Part shown: piece after piece, positions 1-8,073 of the stretch
How positions within the stretch are numbered: the stretch's first letter is position 1
Layout: each line of letters starts with the position of its first letter
Virus record (IMG/VR): IMGVR_UViG_3300034198_013414
Location: 1-43,262 of that record
DNA length: 43,262 nt
Source of the DNA: a virus
Direction: 5' to 3' (one strand)
The notes under the pieces: model-generated
The model's database searches: none
What the model was told of the DNA's origin: nothing
Seen by the model: only the letters and a program-made list of their open reading frames with translations
Made by a program: the position numbers and the translations under genes

Positions 1-428
1 AGATTCCAGTTGGAAGCCTTGATTGCCTCTTGCGTAAGGGAGATCATAACACCCCACTTGTCAATGGCGGCCGTAGCCATACCACCGCCAGTTGTCACAC
101 GCTCTTCACGATAACCTTCAAGCTCAGTGACCTTATGGACAGTAAAAGCTGAAAGGGCGGGAAGGCGGAACTCAGTAATACCATCCGGTGCAGGAATGGT
201 ATCAAGGAGTGGGGTAAGATTGAGCATAGGCTCCATCGGCTCCATCATAATCTCAACAATTGAGTGCTTGACCCAGGGCCCAAGCTCAGCTGACGTAATC
301 GCGTCTTCGATTGAAAGACGTGAGTCGCTGGAGTGGTCTGAGCCAGGAAGCCAACCGTTGTTCTTGATGAGCGCTGTAAGCTCACTCTGATCAGCAATTT
401 CTAGGTTCTTGTGCTTTAGTCTTGACAT
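1..428 (-). CDS. Major capsid protein, N-terminal part (runs off the window)
   Basis: The first 142 codons of a minus-strand gene are present; the rest lies left of base 1. The start is ATG at 428 with AAGGAGAACC just upstream. The reading starts MSRLKHKNLEIADQ and contains a stretch PMLNLTPLLDTIP followed by a glycine-rich turn and DKWGVMISLTQEAI, the layout of the N-arm and start of the core of HK97-fold major capsid proteins. It is the last gene visible in a head operon ordered terminase, portal, minor head protein, protease, decoration-type genes, which is where a major capsid gene belongs. The assignment rests on that order plus motif resemblance; it could be another shell protein. Confidence 0.7.
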   Translation of the reverse strand, partial: MSRLKHKNLEIADQSELTALIKNNGWLPGSDHSSDSRLSIEDAITSAELGPWVKHSIVEIMMEPMEPMLNLTPLLDTIPAPDGITEFRLPALSAFTVHKVTELEGYREERVTTGGGMATAAIDKWGVMISLTQEAIKASNWN

Positions 429-462
429 GTTTCGGTTCTCCTTATTGAGATTATGATTTTAA

Positions 463-2022
463 TTAGAGTAGGACGCGCACGATGGCAGCGAACTGACCAC
501 CGAATGACTGATGAATTTCTGCAGGATGACCATCGTTAGCCGAACCAGGAGTACGATCAGCGAGTGACACGCCTTCATAATCGTGGAAAGTCTTGACGGT
601 AGCAAGATCAGCCTTAGGTGAACGGTCAAGCGTATAGCACTTACCAACAATGTCCTCTGGACGATGGTAGGTAGTAGGATTGACATAAGCCACTACACTA
701 AGATCAGCAGCTCCGGCTGTGCCTTGCTCTGCAATAAGCTCTGTCTCGTCAGGGCGAGCAATGTAAGGAACAAAGTTGGAATACTTATCGTAGGTGAGAT
801 AATCGCCAGGCTTGACAGCCTTGCCAACAGCAGCAAAGACATTACCACTGTATGACTCAACTTCAGCAGCAAGACGGAAGGCAACAAGATAGTCACCAGT
901 AGCAGGGCAGTCAGTGTGCACAAAAAGAAGACCAAGATCACGGTCCACAAAGTAATCGCCAGCAGCCTTAACGCCAGCAGGAGCTGCCTTTTCTGTAGCT
1001 AGCCAGGTTGATGTAAGATTAGTACCTTGTGTAAGAGTAGATGTACCAGCACCAGTTACTGACCAAAGTTCAATGGTATTGTAGATGTTGCTTTCAATAC
1101 CCTGATGACCAAGGACAAGCACCTTGGCACTTGCATTAGTAGCAAGATCAGCGTAACGCTCATCAAACATAGCCTTCACGTTAGCATAGGTAGCTTGCTT
1201 AGCGAAGTCAGCACCATGATAGTAGTTTGAAAGTGTGGTGCCCGCGCTAGCTGCAGCAACAGTAGTACCATCACCAAGTAGCACAAGCTTCTTAGTTCCA
1301 TCCCATGAAGCGCTAGCATTTGCATCAACCGTAAGATTGAGAGCAGAGATGTTATAGGACTTAGCAGGAGCAACAGGAAGACGAAGGGTATGGTCCTGGC
1401 CAGTCCAGAACGTTGACTTATTCTCACGACGATAGTTCATGAAACGAAGCTTATTGGGCTGCGTACCATCGCCACCGGCCCAAGCATAAACCACGTTAGC
1501 AGCTACACCAATTGGACGAGAAATTAGTTGGTCAAGAGTCTCACCGTCGCCAAGAAGGCCACGCTCTTGAAGCTTAGTTGTAAGGGCATTCTTAGTGTAG
1601 GTCTTAGGACCTGTGACAGGGCGACCTGTACCAAGGTCTTCAATTCTCTCAGCGACGTCAACGGCAGTATACTGGAGAACAGTAACACCTGTACCAGCAG
1701 CAGCCTTCCAAGCAAGACGAACACCAGCCGGGACAAGACGACCTACGGTACCTTGATTGATTGAAGAAATGGTATTGTCACCAGTAAGGCTTTCACGCGT
1801 AAGAGCGACAAGCTTACCAGGCATGATAACAACCTTGTCGGTGAAGACATGGCGTTGGTAGTCATAAGAGTGGAAACCCATTGCAATATTAGCATCGGTT
1901 GGGTCAACGGGTAGCCAAGCCGCAGCGGCAAGGTCATTCTGAGGAGCAACCGTGTCGCCATGCGTAGGGGCGATAATCGGCTTACCGTAATCGATATCTC
2001 TAAACTTTCTGTATGTTGCCAT
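463..2022 (-). CDS. Putative virion structural protein, 519 aa
   Basis: Complete ORF starting at ATG 2022 with GGAGAAAACT in front. It is rich in Ala, Thr, Asn and Gly with many beta-prone segments, has no signal peptide, no membrane segment and no recognisable catalytic motif. The composition resembles abundant shell, decoration or tail-tube proteins. It sits between the Dps-like gene and the major capsid gene, 34 bases from the latter, so it is almost certainly made with the head proteins. A head decoration, a second shell protein or a fiber are all possible; I do not recognise the family. Confidence 0.6.
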   Translation of the reverse strand: MATYRKFRDIDYGKPIIAPTHGDTVAPQNDLAAAAWLPVDPTDANIAMGFHSYDYQRHVFTDKVVIMPGKLVALTRESLTGDNTISSINQGTVGRLVPAGVRLAWKAAAGTGVTVLQYTAVDVAERIEDLGTGRPVTGPKTYTKNALTTKLQERGLLGDGETLDQLISRPIGVAANVVYAWAGGDGTQPNKLRFMNYRRENKSTFWTGQDHTLRLPVAPAKSYNISALNLTVDANASASWDGTKKLVLLGDGTTVAAASAGTTLSNYYHGADFAKQATYANVKAMFDERYADLATNASAKVLVLGHQGIESNIYNTIELWSVTGAGTSTLTQGTNLTSTWLATEKAAPAGVKAAGDYFVDRDLGLLFVHTDCPATGDYLVAFRLAAEVESYSGNVFAAVGKAVKPGDYLTYDKYSNFVPYIARPDETELIAEQGTAGAADLSVVAYVNPTTYHRPEDIVGKCYTLDRSPKADLATVKTFHDYEGVSLADRTPGSANDGHPAEIHQSFGGQFAAIVRVLL

Positions 2023-2043
2023 AGTTTTCTCCTATAATTTGGG

Positions 2044-2859
2044 TTAGACTTTCACATCTAGTGGGTTAAACTTTCCTGAAATAAAGCCAGAACGCACCTG
2101 TTGAACAAGATAGTTCTCAGCTTTATTTATATCATGATTTCGTAATTCCTTATATTTACTAGCGACTCTGCGCTCTACAGATGTCCAGTATTCAGGTGTG
2201 GTATCCATTGCATCTTCAATGGTATTCATATCAAGCTTCTTACCAAGCTCTTTTGGCTCAACAGAATCTTCAATAACAATCTCTTCTGGCTCTGAGCTAT
2301 CAGCAATCTCAGTCACTGTCTCTTCCACAGAGTCCATTGGGCCACTCATTTCTTCGCTAACTTCCTCAGTAGAAGATTCACTTGGAATTTCCATACCAGC
2401 AGTCTGAAGGGAAGAGCTAAGTTGCCACTGCCACTTCTGATGCATATCAATACGCTCAGCAAGGAAGTTAGCAACACCCTGTTCATTAGCAGCGTTGGCC
2501 ATGTCAAAGAGATCTTTAAGCATACCAAGCATCGTCACATTCTTCTTGTAAATATCAAGAGCAAGTTCACTTGCTTCAGTAGTCATAGAGTCATCTTTGA
2601 TTGATGCTGTCTCGACCATATAAGTAAGAGAGTGAGGAAATGAGCCAAGCTTACGAATATTCTCAGCAAGTGGATCTACTGAATTAGAGTAGATGTCATC
2701 ATAGATATTTCCAAATAGCTCATGATACTGAGCAAAGTCAGGGCCAGCCACATTCCAATGCGCACGATGTGCACTTGAGTAGAGAGCAATTACATTGCTA
2801 AGTAAGCCCTTGAGAGCGTCAGCTACTTGAGCTGGGCTAGTTGTCATTTCAGTTTCCAT
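2044..2859 (-). CDS. Dps/ferritin-like protein with acidic C-terminal extension
   Basis: Residues 1-160 form a four-helix Dps-type domain. The family pattern HWN-x9-HE followed by D-x3-E is present: H34, W35, N36, H46, D62 and E66 match the ferroxidase ligands of Dps (two His, one Asp, one Glu), with one extra residue before the Asp. A later helix carries ERIDMHQKWQWQL, like the Dps C-terminal helix. Dps proteins form 12-mers that oxidise and store iron and protect DNA. Unusually, about 110 residues follow: a Ser/Glu/Asp-rich linker and a basic end. The start is ATG 2859 with TTGGAGGAATA upstream. Its place between the protease polyprotein and shell genes implies a virion or assembly role rather than a stray metabolic gene. 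Domain call is strong; role in the particle is inferred. Confidence 0.85.
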   Translation of the reverse strand: METEMTTSPAQVADALKGLLSNVIALYSSAHRAHWNVAGPDFAQYHELFGNIYDDIYSNSVDPLAENIRKLGSFPHSLTYMVETASIKDDSMTTEASELALDIYKKNVTMLGMLKDLFDMANAANEQGVANFLAERIDMHQKWQWQLSSSLQTAGMEIPSESSTEEVSEEMSGPMDSVEETVTEIADSSEPEEIVIEDSVEPKELGKKLDMNTIEDAMDTTPEYWTSVERRVASKYKELRNHDINKAENYLVQQVRSGFISGKFNPLDVKV

Positions 2860-2901
2860 ATTATTCCTCCAAAAGGATTAGTGTTACGTGTTAAATATAT
2901 A

Positions 2902-4614
2902 TTACTTCTTAGAAGACTTTGGGTGACCCTTTGGTAATAGATCAGTGTCGAAAGCCTTTCTCTTGAAACTGCCACCTCTTACTGCATATAGAAAGCCATT
3001 GACTCTTGCGAATGCCCATTGTTCAGCACTTGCGACATTAGGGCGAACACTACTAGGATTTGTTTTGTATGCGCCAATGCCACGATTGTAGACAGACCTT
3101 AGCATACCTGTAGTAACCTTCTTGCCTTCTTTGTCACCGTACTTGTCATTGTGCTCTTTGGCCTTAGCTGCAAGAGTACCACTTACACCACTAGCATCCT
3201 CAATAACCGTTTCCTCGGAGCTATCTTGCTGGTCTCCCATAGGACCGATAGGGGGAGTTTCTTTCTTGCTCCATATGATAGGAGCCATAATCTTCTTAAG
3301 CTCAGAGAAGTTCTTTATAACTTTTCTATCGGTCTTTTTTACCTTAGAAGCGTCATCAAGGGTCTCAACTTCTGTCTGGTCTTCGGAATCTTCAACTTCC
3401 ATATAGACTTCTAGAGTAGCAACAGGATCATCACCAGTTGCTTCTTTTGATTCGCTAGTTCCATCAAGAGAAACTTTGCCATCTCTGTCAACTTTAGTAA
3501 CCTTACCTTTTGCATATCTAAGAGGATCTGGATCCTTATTGACTGCATACGAAACAAAGTCGCCTACCTTAATCGTCTTGGCATCTTCAATATCCTCATT
3601 GTAGTCATCTTCTACTGAATAGTAGTCATCAAAGATATCTAGCACCCAATCATTAGCATTGTCTTCGGTTCTCATTCTCTGGATTCTGGCAGCTCTGGCA
3701 TCAGCCCAGCTCTTGCCACCATCGCCACCCCAGAGATCCCAAGCAATACGGCCAGCAGAGGGAAAGCCTTCTTCGCCTTGGCTAAACCCGGAAGCCTTCT
3801 TATCAACTTCATGACGTGCAAAGAAGCTCTTCATACGCATAACAGTAGAAGCAGAGAGTTCCTTACGATTCATAAGGTCTCTTGCGCGGGCGACGCCCAC
3901 GGGCGTACCACCTCTTTTAAACTCTGTACGCCACTCAAGAGCACGCTTAGCAGCTGATGCCATACCTGGTGTTGGAACAAATCCCTCGGCAGCGTCATCG
4001 ATTTCTGCAGCAAATAAATCTTGAATTTCTTCACCAAACTCAGACTCGTCCATCTTGGACTTGCCGGCATCTTGCATACGTGCAAGCATCTTCTGGGCGC
4101 GAGCCTGGATTGATTTAACCTTATCTTCAGCAAGACCCTTGACCTGGCCAGCTCTAGCAATTGCATTGCGAAGATGAGGAAGATCAATCTTACCATCGTC
4201 TCCCTTATATGGAAGATGGCGAAGTGAGCGAGGCTTAGTCTTACCCTCTTCATCTTTCTCACCACCTGACTCAATATAGAAAAACGCACTGTCTGGAAGA
4301 TTGTTAACGTAAGCGGTTGACCAAACAGCATCATCAATAGTGATTGTCTTTACCATCTCCGAGAACATCTCAGCTGACATGTCATCAGCTAGTTCTACAT
4401 TAAAGTTATTAGCAAGGAATTCCTTAACAGAGTCCAGCAGTGACTTAGTATCAAGCTCAACCTTAGCAAGCTTTTCGTCTGTAATAGCTTTGCCAGATCG
4501 TAACTCTTCAAGCTCTGACATTACTTCCACAGGAGCAATTGACTTTGACTTGATGTATTCGTCAACAATTGAAAGAATCTCTTTCTTACTGTCTTCTGAT
4601 AGTGCAGTGGGCAT
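2902..4614 (-). CDS. Possible nested scaffold protein from an internal start
   Basis: Inside the 1001-aa polyprotein, codon 432 is an ATG at 4614 preceded on the minus strand by AAGAGGAGCAACAA, a strong Shine-Dalgarno at correct spacing and better than that of many true starts here. Translation from it would give a 570-aa product beginning MPTALSEDSKKEIL, acidic and coiled-coil-prone, without the protease-like domain. In phage lambda and many relatives the scaffold is made this way from within the protease gene (C/Nu3). Seen: the start and site. Inferred: that it is used. Confidence 0.4.
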   Translation of the reverse strand: MPTALSEDSKKEILSIVDEYIKSKSIAPVEVMSELEELRSGKAITDEKLAKVELDTKSLLDSVKEFLANNFNVELADDMSAEMFSEMVKTITIDDAVWSTAYVNNLPDSAFFYIESGGEKDEEGKTKPRSLRHLPYKGDDGKIDLPHLRNAIARAGQVKGLAEDKVKSIQARAQKMLARMQDAGKSKMDESEFGEEIQDLFAAEIDDAAEGFVPTPGMASAAKRALEWRTEFKRGGTPVGVARARDLMNRKELSASTVMRMKSFFARHEVDKKASGFSQGEEGFPSAGRIAWDLWGGDGGKSWADARAARIQRMRTEDNANDWVLDIFDDYYSVEDDYNEDIEDAKTIKVGDFVSYAVNKDPDPLRYAKGKVTKVDRDGKVSLDGTSESKEATGDDPVATLEVYMEVEDSEDQTEVETLDDASKVKKTDRKVIKNFSELKKIMAPIIWSKKETPPIGPMGDQQDSSEETVIEDASGVSGTLAAKAKEHNDKYGDKEGKKVTTGMLRSVYNRGIGAYKTNPSSVRPNVASAEQWAFARVNGFLYAVRGGSFKRKAFDTDLLPKGHPKSSKK

Positions 4615-5907
4615 TTGTTGCTCCTCTTGGTTAGTTGATTTAGTTTGGTCTTCCATAGGCTCTTCTTCTTTGTTTGCTGAAACTAGCCCATCAGGAATAA
4701 CAGCAAATCTGCAGTAGCCATTTGGCTCTATAGTCTCGGAAATAATTTTGCAACGATTCTCGCTAGCATGAAGGGCACAATTACTGCACTTAACACCAAT
4801 GCTAAGATTCTCATTCTCTGGGCCACTTTCATAACCAACCCAAATACCAGAAGCTTTATCAAGAGGTCCAACCTTAGCAGCAAGAGCCATAAGGGAGTCA
4901 GCTAGAGCTTTCTCTTCCTCTGATAGTTGACTGTAAAGATCAACATCATCTTCTACAATTTCAACTGGAGCTGTAGCTACTGGACCATTGTCAAAGCTAG
5001 CCATAATTTCTGAATCGCTAATGTCAGTGACAGCATTCTTAAAGCAATCGGTTACAACCATAGTAGTCTTAAAGTTTTCTAGATACTGCTGAAGTGCGTC
5101 ACCGCCAACTTCTTTATAATTCATTACTCTTGCATGGACATCAGCAGGATGTGTAACATAAGCATAGCCACGATAGCGAAGACCACTTGGTACACCATAA
5201 GCCTTGACACCATCAATGTCGTCGCCAATGTCCCACTCCATCTCGTCAGTCTTGTATGATCTACCACTAATAGAATCGTAAAGATCATTAGGAGTCATCT
5301 CAACACTAACTGTAAGATAGCGGCCATCAAGAGTTTTCTCTACAGCCTCTGGATCCGTAACAAGTCCCTTGACGAGTACCCATCCAAGGCCCTCAAAATC
5401 CTCATCAGTCATCATTCCAGACTTGGCAAGCTTCTTCATATAGGGAGCCATAGCAACGTCAGGAGCCTTAAGCATAAGGCCATCCTTGATCATTATAGAG
5501 CTAACATTATAGCCAGCTTTAGGGTTGTCTACCCAAGTTCCACCAATGGCACGACCAACTGCACCTACCTCTCTATTCTCAATCTTCTTACCATCAACAA
5601 TAGCAACTTCCTTATGCATAGGCTTAATAGGAATATTGTAAGGACTGGTAAGTGTAGGAATCGCGTCTTTCAAATCAGATGGCATATAGATAAGATTGTT
5701 CTGAGTCGGTCTCATGCCGTGAGTAACCTTTGTAAGAGTTACTAGGCCAACTTTATTCTCTGCAACGCCATCACTAATAAAGTATTTGAAATCAAGAAAG
5801 TGAGGGCTCTTCTTATCCCAGACTTCATGGGTAAAATCGCCCTTAACACTATTAACAAAATAGTCTTGAACAATACCTTCTTGTAATAGTCTTTTACTTA
5901 TCTTCAT
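2902..5907 (-). CDS. Prohead-protease-like polyprotein with scaffold-like and accessory domains, 1001 aa
   Basis: A multi-domain head-assembly protein. Residues 1-290 resemble the XkdF-type prohead protease region by position and general layout; I cannot name catalytic residues. Around 372-402 four cysteines (C-x2-C-x7-C, then C) form a small metal or Fe-S-like motif. Residues 405-525 are acidic and helical, scaffold-like, and have their own start (see 4614). Next come a segment LPDSAFFYIESGG (about 526-600), a segment with GVARARDLMNRKE and SAGRIAWDLWGGD (about 640-740), a short tudor-like beta segment (about 775-850), and an end with VRPNVASAEQWAFARVNGFL and DTDLLPKGHP. The last three are known from phage prohead proteins and their neighbours. 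The start at 5907 overlaps the end of the minor head gene by 14 bases, suggesting translational coupling. Far longer than a usual protease (200-300 aa). Confidence 0.7.
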   Translation of the reverse strand: MKISKRLLQEGIVQDYFVNSVKGDFTHEVWDKKSPHFLDFKYFISDGVAENKVGLVTLTKVTHGMRPTQNNLIYMPSDLKDAIPTLTSPYNIPIKPMHKEVAIVDGKKIENREVGAVGRAIGGTWVDNPKAGYNVSSIMIKDGLMLKAPDVAMAPYMKKLAKSGMMTDEDFEGLGWVLVKGLVTDPEAVEKTLDGRYLTVSVEMTPNDLYDSISGRSYKTDEMEWDIGDDIDGVKAYGVPSGLRYRGYAYVTHPADVHARVMNYKEVGGDALQQYLENFKTTMVVTDCFKNAVTDISDSEIMASFDNGPVATAPVEIVEDDVDLYSQLSEEEKALADSLMALAAKVGPLDKASGIWVGYESGPENENLSIGVKCSNCALHASENRCKIISETIEPNGYCRFAVIPDGLVSANKEEEPMEDQTKSTNQEEQQMPTALSEDSKKEILSIVDEYIKSKSIAPVEVMSELEELRSGKAITDEKLAKVELDTKSLLDSVKEFLANNFNVELADDMSAEMFSEMVKTITIDDAVWSTAYVNNLPDSAFFYIESGGEKDEEGKTKPRSLRHLPYKGDDGKIDLPHLRNAIARAGQVKGLAEDKVKSIQARAQKMLARMQDAGKSKMDESEFGEEIQDLFAAEIDDAAEGFVPTPGMASAAKRALEWRTEFKRGGTPVGVARARDLMNRKELSASTVMRMKSFFARHEVDKKASGFSQGEEGFPSAGRIAWDLWGGDGGKSWADARAARIQRMRTEDNANDWVLDIFDDYYSVEDDYNEDIEDAKTIKVGDFVSYAVNKDPDPLRYAKGKVTKVDRDGKVSLDGTSESKEATGDDPVATLEVYMEVEDSEDQTEVETLDDASKVKKTDRKVIKNFSELKKIMAPIIWSKKETPPIGPMGDQQDSSEETVIEDASGVSGTLAAKAKEHNDKYGDKEGKKVTTGMLRSVYNRGIGAYKTNPSSVRPNVASAEQWAFARVNGFLYAVRGGSFKRKAFDTDLLPKGHPKSSKK

Positions 5908-6433
5908 TAGCCTTCCTTATAATGACTTTGCTATTAGGATGATCAGGTGGTAAGTCATAATACTTACTATCTGAGATTTTTCTATTATCTATTATAGACT
6001 GACTACTTTGATTATATACCTGGTATGATTCTTCGCCACTATCCTTTAAAGCATTGAATACACCCCAGTTATAACTTCTCATTCTTTCTGTCTCGTAGAT
6101 AGTCATCATCCTGTGACCAATCGTCTTAGCAGTATCAGTTATAGTACTACCTTGGCGATTGCGCATTTCAATGTGTAACTTATCTATAAAGAATTTCTGA
6201 ACCTTTAGCTGGAATTCTATATTACCAGTATGCGTCTCATTCGTTAAGTTAGAAGAGTCGGCGTATTCAGAGTAGCCTTTTATGTAAGCCTTAATACTGT
6301 TGTCTTTAAGCATAATAGAGAAACGCTCAAAGGCAGCGTCAACAGTAAACTCAGGATGAATGTCATAGTCAGCCTTCTCTTTTAGATGGCTAACTAGTCC
6401 ATTTACATCTTCTCTATATTCATCGAAGTCCAA
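5894..6433 (-). CDS. MuF-like minor head protein, probably read by -1 frameshift from the portal gene
   Basis: The ORF from the TTG at 6433 encodes 179 aa. A helix with TAKTIGHRMMTIYETERMRS followed by YNWGVFNALKDSG matches the conserved region of SPP1 gp7 / Mu F minor head proteins, which bind the portal inside the head. TTG has no good Shine-Dalgarno. The same frame is open upstream without a stop to 6538, inside the A10 run near the portal stop, encoding a hydrophilic linker with RPTNQHGTKSGPG. That linker resembles the C-termini of portal proteins. So this is probably not a separate start but the C-terminal half of a portal-minor head fusion. It ends 14 bases inside the next gene. Confidence 0.7.
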   Translation of the reverse strand: MDFDEYREDVNGLVSHLKEKADYDIHPEFTVDAAFERFSIMLKDNSIKAYIKGYSEYADSSNLTNETHTGNIEFQLKVQKFFIDKLHIEMRNRQGSTITDTAKTIGHRMMTIYETERMRSYNWGVFNALKDSGEESYQVYNQSSQSIIDNRKISDSKYYDLPPDHPNSKVIIRKANEDK

Positions 6434-6528
6434 GATACTATTAGTAACTAAACTTCCCGGACCACTTTTAGTACCGTGCTGATTTGTAGGTCTAACAGCA
6501 TTAGCATTAGCTTTGCCACTAGGCGGCG

Positions 6529-8073
6529 CTATTGAATTTTTTTTTTAATATCTGCTGGATCTTGTCCAGGGGCAGCTGCTTTCTTTGCCTCAGCACCAGC
6601 TCTTAGATCTCTTGCCTTCTGTAAATCACCGGAAGACATTGGAGTCTTATCGCTCTTCGCAGAAGTCTCAGCAAGCGGAGACATTGGATTAGCTCCAAGT
6701 CTAAGAAGTTCTTGAGCCTCCGTAACCATCTTATAGTATGAGTGATCCCAGTCATCATCTGTGGAGCTTGACATACCAATACGATCTCTTAGTTCATCAT
6801 GCGTGATTGCGCTATTCAACCATAGCTGAATTGCAGCATTTTCTTTCTTTATTTGATTTTCAACATCTATTTCTTTGAATCTTAGAATAATTTTATTCTT
6901 TGGCTCAAGCCAGTCAAATGAATTATCCTCTGTACTCTCTTGTAAAAGAGGAACAATAAGATTAGCGTAAATTTGTTCCTCAAGAACAAGCTGGTCACTC
7001 TTAACAGCATTAATAAGACTACTAGACATAGTGGCTGCAGTTGACCTGTTAGCCGTATCGCCTTCACCAATATCGACTGTTGATAGACCAAGAGCTGCAA
7101 GAACACGCTTCTTGAAATAATCAAGATAACCTTCTGCTCTGAGCGAACGACCCTCAGCGCCAATCATCTTAATTTCATGACGCTCAGGAGTAACAAAGAA
7201 ACCTTCTGGTGGCTGATTATTAATAACCTCAGTAACCATACTAATCTCATCTCTACCATCTGGAAGAATTGTAGCTGGCATTGCATCTGTCCCAATCTTG
7301 TATTGGACAATTGGGAAGATACTCTGGTGAAGTAAAACTTCTACGTCAGTTTCGATTCGACGTAAAGCTTTAATATCTTCAATAGCAGCACTACATCTTG
7401 GAGTACCAACAATAAAGCCTTCAAGCTTATTAACATGGAAATGTATAATCTCGCTAGGCTCATAGATTGTCGTAGGACGGGTATTCTCTGTCCAGTCCTC
7501 TTCGCTGTATTGTCGATACTTTACGGGCTGTTTAAGGTCGTTGACCTTTACCTGTACCATACTGGTAGGAAGTATATGAAGTGAGCTAATTGGGGGTATT
7601 TTGCGCCCTTTAGAGTCTGTTCTAGTGTAGCCACCAGATGTCTTGTCATTGCGTTTAACAAGGACGAAACAATTACTATATCTAATAATGTTCTTAGCTA
7701 TATCAGTTATAAACTGCCTAGGCGTAGTCCGGCTAACGTAGCATACTTCTTTTAGCCGACGCTCTATATACTCTACAAGATCCGGATCCTTGCCCATAAC
7801 CTCATAGCCCTCTTTCATAAATAAAGAAAGCTTCTTATCAAAGCTAATTTGTAAGTAAGCTTCAATCGTAGCAACCTTATCAATCTCTTTGAAGTCATGC
7901 TCTAGCTTCTGCCAGTCGTTCATAAAGTATGGACGAGTGGTTCTATAGTTAAAGACAGGATCTTTTGTCTTCTCTAAATTAGGAGCAGGCATCTTACTCT
8001 CAGCATCGTCTATTACCTTAACAGATGATGCAAGATTCTTAAGATTGATAACTTGTGCTTTTAGTTTAAACAT
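6529..8073 (-). CDS. Portal protein
   Basis: 514-aa protein of normal portal length. Family-like segments include the helix-rich N-terminus, SSLHILPTSMVQVKV, IIHFHVNKLEGFIVGTPR, IEDIKALRRIETDVEVLLHQ and VLAALGLSTVDIG, typical of dodecameric portals through which DNA is packaged and ejected. The start is ATG 8073, overlapping the end of the 781-aa gene by 8 bases. The zero-frame product ends KKKIQ right after ten adenines (6537-6546 on this strand), with no typical portal tail; slippage by -1 adds one and fuses it to the minor head ORF. Position between terminase and protease fits. Confidence 0.88.
   Translation of the reverse strand: MFKLKAQVINLKNLASSVKVIDDAESKMPAPNLEKTKDPVFNYRTTRPYFMNDWQKLEHDFKEIDKVATIEAYLQISFDKKLSLFMKEGYEVMGKDPDLVEYIERRLKEVCYVSRTTPRQFITDIAKNIIRYSNCFVLVKRNDKTSGGYTRTDSKGRKIPPISSLHILPTSMVQVKVNDLKQPVKYRQYSEEDWTENTRPTTIYEPSEIIHFHVNKLEGFIVGTPRCSAAIEDIKALRRIETDVEVLLHQSIFPIVQYKIGTDAMPATILPDGRDEISMVTEVINNQPPEGFFVTPERHEIKMIGAEGRSLRAEGYLDYFKKRVLAALGLSTVDIGEGDTANRSTAATMSSSLINAVKSDQLVLEEQIYANLIVPLLQESTEDNSFDWLEPKNKIILRFKEIDVENQIKKENAAIQLWLNSAITHDELRDRIGMSSSTDDDWDHSYYKMVTEAQELLRLGANPMSPLAETSAKSDKTPMSSGDLQKARDLRAGAEAKKAAAPGQDPADIKKKIQ
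6535..6549 (-). other. A10 slippery run, candidate -1 frameshift site
   Basis: On the minus strand the portal gene reads GAT ATT followed by ten A, then TTCAATAG. In the zero frame the stop TAG follows two codons later. In the -1 frame no stop occurs for about 640 bases and the minor head ORF is entered in register (6538 minus 6433 is 105, divisible by three). Ribosomal or polymerase slippage on an A run of this length is well documented in phages and bacteria. A sequencing error in the homopolymer would give the same picture. Confidence 0.6.

Noticed and set aside
127-390. Plus-strand 87-aa ORF at the left edge, and similar plus-strand frames through 1-24159
   Set aside because: They are opposite head-operon genes that have ribosome sites and recognisable products.
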